Assembly (NCBI GenBank): GCA_030044045.1
Contig: JASHWO010000193.1
Location: 1 to 10,592 of the forward strand
DNA length: 10,592 nucleotides
From: Acidimicrobiales bacterium
Lineage (GTDB): Bacteria > Actinomycetota > Acidimicrobiia > Acidimicrobiales > RAAP-2
Direction of reading: 5' to 3'
Shown: positions 1-4,910 of the stretch, piece after piece
Layout: each line of letters begins with the position of its first letter
Numbering within the stretch: the first letter of the stretch is position 1
Position numbers and translations under genes: made by a program
The notes under the pieces: model-generated
Told to the model about the DNA's origin: nothing
Database searches by the model: none
Seen by the model: only the letters and a program-made list of their open reading frames with translations

Positions 1-713
1 CGGAGCCGCCGCAGGCTGGCCGACAGCAGGCGGGAGACGTGCATCTGGCTGACCCCGACGCGGGAGGCGATCTCCGACTGGGTGAGCCCCTCGTAGAAAC
101 GCAGCCGCAAGATGGTGCGCTCCCGGGGGGGTAGCGTGGCCAGCGCCGAGGCCAGGACCACCCGGTCCTGAACCGTGTCGAAGGTGGCGTCCTCGGCGCC
201 GAGGCGGTCGGACAGCGGCTCCTCCTGGCCGCCGGGGTCGTCGATGGACGCGCTGCGGTACCCGCGCCCGGCCTCCAGCGCCTCCAGCACGGCTTCCTCG
301 GACGCCCTGGTGGTCGAGGCCAGTTCGGCCACGGTGGGGGAGCGGCCGAGCTCCTGGGTGAGGGTGTCGGCCACCTGGGCGATCTCCAGGTAGAGCTCCT
401 GGACCCGGCGGGGGGCGCGCACCGCCCAGCCCCGGTCCCGGAAGTACCGCTTCAGCTCGCCCATGGTGGTCCGGGTGGCGAAGGTGCTGAACTCCACCCC
501 GCGCTCGGTGTCGAAGCGGTCGACCGACTTGATGATGGCCATCGACGCCACCTGCACCAGGTCGTCGTAGGGGACGCCACGGTCGGCGAACCGGCGGGCG
601 AGCTGGTGGGCCAGGCCGAGATGCCGGGTCACCAGCTCGTCGCGAAGCGCCGGGTCGCCGGTGGCGGCCAGCGCCACGAACTGTTCCCTGGTGGCGGCGC
701 GCCCGTCGGCCAT
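1..713 (-). CDS. RNA polymerase sigma factor, SigB/SigF/SigG family (3' end cut by window edge)
   Basis: This is an alternative sigma factor of sigma-70 group 3, the class that drives stress or developmental regulons and is held by an RsbW-type anti-sigma factor. The 237 visible residues carry region 2 at about residues 28-95, with DLVQVASMAIIKSVDRFD and the GELKRYFRDRGW segment that binds the -10 element. Region 3 follows at about 103-150. Region 4 is at about 188-237, with LPPRERTILRLRFYEGLTQ and the helix-turn-helix IASRVGVSQMHVSRLL. The frame is open to the edge, and family members near 260 residues suggest only a few C-terminal residues are missing. The ATG at 713-711 shares one base with the stop of the upstream anti-sigma gene (TGATG), so translation is probably coupled. 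Being last in a minus-strand cluster with STAS and GHKL genes supports control by partner switching. The family is clear. The signal and regulon cannot be read here. Confidence 0.95.
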   Translation of the reverse strand, partial: MADGRAATREQFVALAATGDPALRDELVTRHLGLAHQLARRFADRGVPYDDLVQVASMAIIKSVDRFDTERGVEFSTFATRTTMGELKRYFRDRGWAVRAPRRVQELYLEIAQVADTLTQELGRSPTVAELASTTRASEEAVLEALEAGRGYRSASIDDPGGQEEPLSDRLGAEDATFDTVQDRVVLASALATLPPRERTILRLRFYEGLTQSEIASRVGVSQMHVSRLLSASLRRL

Positions 714-1147
714 CAGGTGGACGACCGCTCCCGGCGCTTGCGGAGCCACGCCGACGGTCGACCACCCACCAGGGTCCGTCCGTGCTCGTCCACCAGGGCG
801 TCGAGGATGCGCAACGACAGCTCGTCCGCCGCCCCGTCCAGCGCGGGATCGTCGGGCGGGACGCCTTCGTCGCCACCGGGCTCCGGCTCGAGGGCGCAGG
901 TGATCTCCACCGCGTCGCCGTCGCGGACGTAGGCGAACCGGAGCCGCCCCCCGCCGCGGCCGCCGCGCACGATGGAGAGGCAGAGCTCCTCGACGGCGAG
1001 GCGGAGATCCTCGATCTCCTCCACCCCGAAGTCGGCTCGGGCGGCGACGGTGGCCGCGGTGAGACGGGCCAGGATCACCAAGTCGGCCCGGACCGGGATC
1101 GACAGCTCGACAGTGTCGACGGGGGACGTCCTGTCGTCGTCGCTCAC
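713..1147 (-). CDS. RsbW/UsfX-like anti-sigma factor with degenerate ATP pocket
   Basis: This 144-residue protein is the likely direct inhibitor of the adjacent sigma factor. It has the fold pattern of RsbW/UsfX GHKL anti-sigma factors: an N-terminal strand and helix (VELSIPVRADLVILARLTAA), the N-box helix DLRLAVEELCLSIV at about 47-60, a strand pair near 69-85, and a C-terminal helix ELSLRILDALVDE at about 109-121 followed by a basic tail. The N-box asparagine expected in active kinases is replaced (ELCLSIV), and no DxGxG or glycine-rich lid is visible. It may therefore bind sigma without being an efficient kinase. The start is GTG at 1147-1145, overlapping the STAS stop by four bases (GTGA). 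Its stop overlaps the sigma ATG. A much longer upstream extension of this frame is open, but it lies over the STAS and first GHKL genes and has no support. Family assignment is by pattern, and the loss of kinase activity is inference. Confidence 0.85.
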   Translation of the reverse strand: MSDDDRTSPVDTVELSIPVRADLVILARLTAATVAARADFGVEEIEDLRLAVEELCLSIVRGGRGGGRLRFAYVRDGDAVEITCALEPEPGGDEGVPPDDPALDGAADELSLRILDALVDEHGRTLVGGRPSAWLRKRRERSST

Positions 1148-1491
1148 GCCGCGGCTCCGCAGGCGTCGGCCACAGTGGCGTGGAGGGGGAACACGTCGGC
1201 CAGTCCGGTGATCTGGAAGACTCGCAGGACGCGGGGGTGGGTCGCCGCCAGCCGCAGCTCGCCGCCGGCCTCCCGGCAGCGCCGGAGGGCGCCGACGAGC
1301 ACGCCGAGCGCCGTGGAGTCGAGGAAGGACACGCCCAGCAGATCCACCACGATGGTGGTCCGGCCTTCGGCCGACAGTCGCTGGAGCCGTTTCCGGAGCT
1401 GCGGCGCCGTGGCCACGTCGATCTCGCCCGCCACCGACACCACCGGCAGCCCGCCGACGTCGTGCTCGGTGATGTCGAAGCTCTGCTCCAT
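1144..1491 (-). CDS. STAS-domain anti-anti-sigma factor (SpoIIAA/RsbV-like)
   Basis: This 115-residue single-domain STAS protein is of the SpoIIAA/RsbV type. In its unphosphorylated form it binds the anti-sigma factor and frees sigma. The diagnostic strand-loop-helix reads VDLLGVSFLDSTALGVLV at about residues 49-66, and Ser59 in the DST motif sits at the usual phosphorylation site. Other family marks are the N-terminal VVSVAGEIDVATAPQLRKRL (strand, Gly-Glu-Ile-Asp turn and helix) and the C-terminal VLRVFQITGLADVFPLH. The ATG at 1491-1489 has a GAGGAG site nine bases upstream, which fixes the start. The stop overlaps the GTG of the anti-sigma gene. A 113-base gap with a strong hairpin separates it from the upstream GHKL gene, so its expression may be set partly independently. 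The length is normal for the family. Confidence 0.95.
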   Translation of the reverse strand: MEQSFDITEHDVGGLPVVSVAGEIDVATAPQLRKRLQRLSAEGRTTIVVDLLGVSFLDSTALGVLVGALRRCREAGGELRLAATHPRVLRVFQITGLADVFPLHATVADACGAAA

Positions 1492-1500
1492 GCCGTACCG

Positions 1501-1506
1501 CTCCTC
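1501..1506 (-). promoter_or_regulatory. Ribosome binding site of the STAS gene
   Basis: The minus strand reads GAGGAG with a nine-base spacer to the ATG at 1491. It is the best Shine-Dalgarno match in the cluster and rules out the longer open frame upstream as the true start. Confidence 0.75.
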
Positions 1507-1546
1507 TCGGTTGCCTCCCGTGCGGGACCGGGCCTCCCCCATCCGG

Positions 1547-1570
1547 GGTGGCCGGGGCGGGCCGGCCACC
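1547..1570 (-). terminator. Hairpin in the leader between the GHKL gene and the STAS gene
   Basis: A perfect 9-bp stem (GGTGGCCGG pairing with CCGGCCACC) with a six-base loop lies 34 bases past the GHKL stop and about 55 bases before the STAS start. No T-tract follows on the minus strand, so it is not a textbook intrinsic terminator. It could act as a partial terminator, an mRNA 3' stabiliser or an attenuator that sets the ratio of the first gene to the other three. The stem is seen directly. The role is inference. Confidence 0.4.
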
Positions 1571-1604
1571 GGAGCCCGGCGGGACCGGAGAGGTCGCCGC
1601 CCGT

Positions 1605-1976
1605 TCACGATCGTAGATCGAGGCGGAACCAGACCGCCTTGCCTCCGTCCTCCCGCCGGGATCCCCACTCGGTGGCCAGGGCCGCCATGATGGCCATGCC
1701 CCGCCCGTGCTCCTCCTCGGTGCCCGCCGCCAGCACTCGCGGCGGCTGGTCGCCGCTGCGGTCGGACACCGTGACCTCGAGGGTGCCGGGCAGCACCTCG
1801 GCGGTGAGCCGGTACCGCCCGCCCCCGTGCACCACGGCGTTGGTGACCAGCTCGTCGGTGAGCAGCACGGCCACGTCGCAGGTCTCCGGTGGCTCGTCCC
1901 GCAGGAGGTGGCGGATGGCGGACCGGACCGCCCCCACCGTGGTGGCGTCGCCCGCCATGCGTCTGATCTCGACCAC
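1605..1976 (-). CDS. GHKL ATP-binding anti-sigma regulatory protein (SpoIIAB/RsbW-type kinase)
   Basis: This small cytoplasmic protein of about 123 residues belongs to the HATPase_c_2 family, many of which are serine kinases acting on STAS proteins. The N-box is intact: LLTDELVTNAVVHGGG at about 38-53, with Glu42, Asn46 and His50. A strand and Asp-containing loop follow (VTVSDRSGD, about 69-76). The glycine-rich helix start is HGRGMAIMAALATEWG (about 90-105), and the ending GGKAVWFRLDL is typical of the family. I chose GTG at 1976-1974 because the first beta strand (VEIRRM) lies ahead of the first internal ATG at 1958. An imperfect GAAGGG site sits nine bases upstream of that GTG, but other GTGs at 1997 and 2009-2018 are possible. 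It is the first gene of the cluster. It could phosphorylate the STAS protein encoded next to it, or serve another STAS partner. Confidence 0.88.
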   Translation of the reverse strand: MVEIRRMAGDATTVGAVRSAIRHLLRDEPPETCDVAVLLTDELVTNAVVHGGGRYRLTAEVLPGTLEVTVSDRSGDQPPRVLAAGTEEEHGRGMAIMAALATEWGSRREDGGKAVWFRLDLRS

Positions 1977-2090
1977 CTGTCCCGACCCTTCGCCCACCCC
2001 ACAGGTCACCACGGCCACCCCCGTCCGGCACCGTCGTGCCTGCTGGCGGTATGAGGGCGGTCCACGGTCACACGTCCTCGGGCGCTGCTG

Positions 2091-2116
2091 TGCCCCGTGG
2101 CCGACCCGGCCAAACC
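2091..2116 (-). promoter_or_regulatory. Weak SigB/SigF-like promoter candidate for the sigma cluster
   Basis: Read on the minus strand, GGTTT (2116-2112) is followed after 15 bases by GGGGCA (2096-2091). Group 3 stress sigma promoters are commonly given as GTTT, about 14-16 bases, then GGGTA. The -35-like part matches well and the -10-like part poorly. It lies about 115 bases upstream of the chosen GTG of the GHKL gene. Autoregulation is common for such clusters, which is the only contextual support. Confidence 0.22.
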
Positions 2117-2184
2117 TCCGTTCCGGGGAATGGTGGTTACCGTCCTCAGTGCCGGACCTGGTGTCTCCGTCACCCTGCCCGCGC

Positions 2185-2225
2185 CCGGTGACCGGCACCG
2201 GCCGGCCGTCCTGACGTAGGGTCAG
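2185..2225. promoter_or_regulatory. Pair of inverted repeats, possible operator upstream of livG
   Basis: CCGGTG-N5-CACCGG (2185-2201) and CTGAC-N5-GTCAG (2211-2225) are perfect inverted repeats whose centres are 25 bp apart. The second is followed by the relatively AT-rich ATTGTTACGAAC. The position, 119 bases or more before the livG start, suits binding of a dimeric regulator near a promoter. No regulator gene is present in the window. Short GC-rich inverted repeats occur by chance in such DNA, so this is only a candidate. Confidence 0.25.
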
Positions 2226-2330
2226 ATTGTTACGAACGCGTGGAGGCGGGTCCCAGGGTGGGAGCCGGGGACCGGGACGCCGGTGGCGCCCCCGTCCGGA
2301 GCCTGCCCCGGGGCGCCGTTCCCCGGGGCG

Positions 2331-2336
2331 AAGGAG
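2331..2336 (+). promoter_or_regulatory. Ribosome binding site fixing the livG start
   Basis: AAGGAG lies seven bases before GTG 2344. This strong site decides in favour of the GTG over the in-frame ATG at 2227. Confidence 0.8.
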
Positions 2337-2343
2337 CAGCGCC

Positions 2344-3168
2344 GTGGGAGACGAGCAGCACGAGCAGGCCGCCGGATCGGCACCCGGGCCCGGGGCACCG
2401 GTGCTGGACGTCCGCGACGTGTGCGTGCGTTTCGGCGGCGTGGCCGCCCTGTCCGGGGTGTCGCTCCAGGTGCCCGGAGGGTTGGTCACCGGCCTGATCG
2501 GCCCGAACGGTGCGGGCAAGACCACCCTGTTCAACGTGGTGAGCGGCCTCCAGCGCCCGGACCGGGGCGTGGTGCACATCGACGGGCAGGACGTGACCCG
2601 GCTCGGCCCGCACCGGCGGGCCCGGCTCGGCCTGGCCCGGACCTTCCAGCGCCTGGAGCTCTTCGGCACACTGAGCGCCGCCGACAACGTGCGGGTGGGC
2701 CTGGAGGCCGGCCGGCGCGGATCCCGGGTGCCCCTGCCCGACGGCGCCGCCCGGCTTCCCGGCGGTGCCGCCACCGCCCTGCTCGAGCGGGTGGGGGTGG
2801 CCGAGGTCGCCGGGGAGCCGGTCAACTCCCTGCCCACGGGGACGGCCCGGCTGGTGGAGCTGGCCCGGGCGCTGTCCATCGGGCCCCGGGTGCTCCTGCT
2901 GGACGAGCCGTGCTCGGGGCTGGACGACCGGGAGACGGCGGCGCTGGGCCGGCTGCTCCGCCAGCTGGCCGGCGAGGGCCGGGCCGTGCTCCTCGTCGAG
3001 CACGACATGGATCTGGTGCTGGAGATCTGCGACACCGTGCACGTGCTGGACTTCGGCGAGGTCATCGCCTCGGGCACGCCGGTCGAGGTGCGCCGCGACC
3101 CGGCCGTCCAGGCGGCGTACCTGGGGGGAACCGGGCCGGTGGGGGGTACGGGCCAGGTGTCGGCATGA
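2344..3168 (+). CDS. livG: Branched-chain amino acid-type ABC transporter ATP-binding protein LivG
   Basis: This 274-residue cytoplasmic ATPase of the HAAT (Liv) importer family powers uptake through the permease encoded downstream. Motifs in order: Walker A GPNGAGKTT (53-61), Q-loop TFQR (Gln102) followed by LELFGTLSAADNV as in LivG proteins, signature region NSLPTGTARLVELARAL (161-177), Walker B VLLLDEP (183-189, Glu188), D-loop SGLD (191-194) and H-loop His220 in LVEHDMDLV. The signature departs from LSGGQ (LPTGT). Divergence at this site is usual in LivG, although this version is strong. The N-terminus has an extra stretch of about 18 polar and Pro/Ala residues before the first strand. 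GTG 2344 is preferred because of the AAGGAG site. A 154-base gap separates it from the binding-protein gene, so the latter may have its own promoter. Substrate is inferred only from family and could be an amino acid, an amide or urea. Confidence 0.93.
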   Translation: MGDEQHEQAAGSAPGPGAPVLDVRDVCVRFGGVAALSGVSLQVPGGLVTGLIGPNGAGKTTLFNVVSGLQRPDRGVVHIDGQDVTRLGPHRRARLGLARTFQRLELFGTLSAADNVRVGLEAGRRGSRVPLPDGAARLPGGAATALLERVGVAEVAGEPVNSLPTGTARLVELARALSIGPRVLLLDEPCSGLDDRETAALGRLLRQLAGEGRAVLLVEHDMDLVLEICDTVHVLDFGEVIASGTPVEVRRDPAVQAAYLGGTGPVGGTGQVSA

Positions 3169-3228
3169 GGCAGCGTGGCGGCCGGGCGGCACGGCGTGGC
3201 AGTGCCAGATGGCGTAAAGTGAGGAAGG

Positions 3229-3244
3229 TAGAACAGGTTTTCTA
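3229..3244. promoter_or_regulatory. AT-rich quasi-palindrome upstream of the binding-protein gene
   Basis: TAGAA-N6-TTCTA forms a 16-bp quasi-palindrome inside an AT-rich patch (about 3213-3245), which stands out in this GC-rich window. It lies 79 bases before the ATG of the binding-protein gene. It could be an operator or part of a promoter, with TAGAAC or TTCTAT as -10-like elements. No convincing -35 element was found. Confidence 0.28.
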
Positions 3245-3273
3245 TCCCGGCGCCCGGAGCGGCGAGTGGATGG

Positions 3274-3294
3274 GCAGCAGGCAGCAGGCAGCAG
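3274..3294 (+). repeat. Three exact tandem copies of GCAGCAG
   Basis: The heptamer GCAGCAG is repeated three times without error in the presumed 5' untranslated region of the binding-protein gene, 28 bases before its ATG. A tract like this can change length by slippage. It is outside the coding frame chosen here but would be inside the protein if GTG 3266 were used as the start. Confidence 0.7.
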
Positions 3295-3322
3295 TGGAGC
3301 GGACCGGTCGAAGGGGGCACCG

Positions 3323-4660
3323 ATGAGAGCAGGGACGTGGAGGATGCGCAGCGCGGCGGCCGGGTTGGCCGTGCTGTTCGGCGCCGGCACCGTGATGGCG
3401 ACGGGGCCGGTGGCCACCGCCGGGGCCAGCTCGCCGGCCAAGGTCGGCGGCAAGTACGTCCCGCAGAGCGCCATGTCGACAGACGTGGGGGTGACCGCCA
3501 AGACGGTGACCATCGGGAACATCGCCACGCACAAGCTCACACTGTTCAGCGGCGCCGCGGTGGGCACCCAGGCCTACGCCGACTACGTGAACGCCAAGGG
3601 TGGGATCGACGGCCGGAAGCTGGTGGTGACAGCGCAGACAACAGGGCTGAGCAGCACCACCGATGCCCAGCTCACCCGGGCCGCCCTGACCAAGGACTTC
3701 GCCCTGGTCGGCGGCTTTTCGATCGAGGCCACATCGGCCGGGCAGATCCTGAAGCAGCACCCGGGCATGCCCGCGGTGGAGGTCACAGTGACCCCGGCCA
3801 ACAACACGCTGCCGAACCTGGTCAGCCCGACGCCGCTGGGGGGCGGGTGGCAGGAGGGGTCGCTCCTCTACTTCAAGCACCTGGATTCCAAGGGCGCGCT
3901 GAAGGCCGGTGCCATGGTGGCCAACGAGCCGGCCGCCGTCGACGCCTGGAAGGGCCAGGAGGCGACGATGACGCACCTGGGCTACAAGATCGCCTACGAG
4001 AACACCTTCTCCGAGTCCACGACGTACAACACATTCGTCACCTACGCCCTGGCCATGAAGAACGCCGGGGTGAAGATGCTCTTCATCGAGCAGAACCCGT
4101 CGCTGTACGCCGCCCCGCTGATCAAGGCGCTCGACAGCCAGAACTTCCACCCCATGGTGGTCCTCGGTGCGTCGACCTACAGCGACACCCTGATCCCCAC
4201 ATCGGGCACAGTGAAGGCCACCACAGGCATGTACCTGGAGCAGGACGCCGCCCTGTACCTGGGCGGCGACGCCAAGGCCATCCCGGCCGTCACAACCTTC
4301 CTGCACTGGGTGCAGGTGGCGGAGTCGCAGGTGAGCGAGCTGAAGTCCAGCTGGACGCCGGACCTGTTCACCCTGTACGGGTGGCTGTCGACCGAGCTGT
4401 TCGTCCAGGGGCTGCAAGCCGCCGGGCCGCACCCCACCCGGGGCTCGCTGCTGAAGGCGCTCGGCAAGATCACCACGTTCAGCGGGACAAACCTGGAGAC
4501 GCCCGTGAACCCGGCGGCCAAGACGGTGTCCAACTGCTACCTCATCGGCCGCATCGAGCACGGCAAGTGGACGCGCCTGGCAGATCCGTCGGTGAGCAGC
4601 AGCACCCACGGCTATCGCTGCACCAACCAGTACTACGTGCCCCCCGGCACCGGGTACTAG
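3323..4660 (+). CDS. ABC transporter substrate-binding protein, Liv/HAAT type (Peripla_BP_6), secreted
   Basis: This 445-residue extracytoplasmic binding protein delivers the ligand to the LivHM/LivFG importer. A Sec-type signal peptide is clear: Arg2, Arg7 and Arg9, then a hydrophobic stretch to about residue 30, and a likely AGA-S cleavage site after Ala35. There is no lipobox cysteine. The mature part begins the type I periplasmic-binding fold with VTIGNIATHK (62-71), AYADYVNAKGGIDGRKL (84-100) and DFALVGGFSIEA (125-136), then a second lobe with GVKMLFIEQNPS and PMVVLGAS. Cys405 and Cys433 near the C-terminus could form a disulfide. ATG 3323 is preferred over GTG 3266 because it starts directly at the signal peptide and follows AAGGGGG at 3311-3317. 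Thirteen of 51 threonines use ACA, unlike most neighbours. The TAG stop lies in the left end of the palindromic element. Ligand unknown. Confidence 0.93.
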   Translation: MRAGTWRMRSAAAGLAVLFGAGTVMATGPVATAGASSPAKVGGKYVPQSAMSTDVGVTAKTVTIGNIATHKLTLFSGAAVGTQAYADYVNAKGGIDGRKLVVTAQTTGLSSTTDAQLTRAALTKDFALVGGFSIEATSAGQILKQHPGMPAVEVTVTPANNTLPNLVSPTPLGGGWQEGSLLYFKHLDSKGALKAGAMVANEPAAVDAWKGQEATMTHLGYKIAYENTFSESTTYNTFVTYALAMKNAGVKMLFIEQNPSLYAAPLIKALDSQNFHPMVVLGASTYSDTLIPTSGTVKATTGMYLEQDAALYLGGDAKAIPAVTTFLHWVQVAESQVSELKSSWTPDLFTLYGWLSTELFVQGLQAAGPHPTRGSLLKALGKITTFSGTNLETPVNPAAKTVSNCYLIGRIEHGKWTRLADPSVSSSTHGYRCTNQYYVPPGTGY

Positions 4661-4824
4661 TGCCCCGTCCAGAAACGTCTGCGTCCCACCACGCCGGCCA
4701 GATGACGCCGCTGGCTGCGTTCTCGTCCTCGACGCAGCTTCGGCTGCGCCTTCGTCCTGCGGCCTGGCCAGCGACGCCCCTGGCTCGCCATGGATGAAGC
4801 GAACGTTCCTGGACGGAGCACTAG
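4657..4824. mobile_element. 168-bp palindromic MITE-like or REP-like element between binding-protein and permease genes
   Basis: The left end CTAGTGCCCCGTCCAG (4657-4672) continues AAACGT to 4678. It matches the reverse complement of the right end (4803-4824) at 20 of 22 positions. The element is centred exactly on a perfect six-base stem with TTCG loop (CGCAGC-TTCG-GCTGCG, 4733-4748): the midpoint of both is 4740.5. The intermediate parts pair less well, with patches such as GCCAG. Both ends carry CTAG, which could be a duplicated target or part of the terminal repeats. No transposase is encoded, so as a mobile element it would be non-autonomous. The stop codon of the binding-protein gene lies inside the left CTAG. 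As RNA, the element would fold into a long hairpin able to limit read-through into the permease gene. The structure is seen directly. Mobility and regulatory role are inference. Confidence 0.6.
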
Positions 4825-4860
4825 CCCGGCAGGCGGCAGGCGGTACCGTGAGGTGGTGAG

Positions 4861-4882
4861 CCGGCCCGGCCGACCGGGCCGG
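4861..4882 (+). terminator. Strong hairpin just upstream of the permease gene
   Basis: CCGGCCCGG and CCGGGCCGG form a perfect 9-bp stem around a four-base CCGA loop, 28 bases before the GTG of the fused permease. No T-tract follows. Lying after the 168-bp palindrome, it is a second structural barrier that may attenuate transcription or protect a processed binding-protein mRNA, so that binding protein exceeds permease. A short CGGCAGG direct repeat (4825-4842 region) precedes it. Confidence 0.4.
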
Positions 4883-4910
4883 TGAGGCACCCGGGAGCAG
4901 AGGGGACGCG

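Larger units (their letters stand above)
1977..2343. other. Divergent intergenic region between the sigma cluster and the transporter locus
   Basis: These 367 bases have no convincing gene. They must hold the promoters of the minus-strand sigma cluster and of livG. Two inverted repeats with five-base spacers lie on the livG side at 2185-2201 and 2211-2225. A weak SigF-like promoter on the minus strand is at 2091-2116. The livG frame stays open upstream to an ATG at 2227, but that extension is Arg/Gly/Pro-rich, lacks a ribosome binding site, and is better read as leader. Confidence 0.6.

Noticed and set aside
1148..2002. Upstream extension of the anti-sigma frame to position 2002
   Set aside because: It would lie across the STAS gene and most of the first GHKL gene in another frame. 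The GTG at 1147 with GTGA overlap gives the normal family length.
2227..2343. N-terminal extension of LivG from ATG 2227
   Set aside because: The extension is Arg/Gly/Pro-rich and has no ribosome site, whereas GTG 2344 has AAGGAG seven bases upstream.
3266..3322. Extended start of the binding protein at GTG 3266
   Set aside because: It would put 19 polar residues, encoded partly by the GCAGCAG repeats, in front of a complete signal peptide.
4657..4890. A 77-codon minus-strand frame covering the palindromic element
   Set aside because: It has no similarity I recognise, no good ribosome site, and its sequence is dictated by the inverted repeats. A transposase would be far longer.
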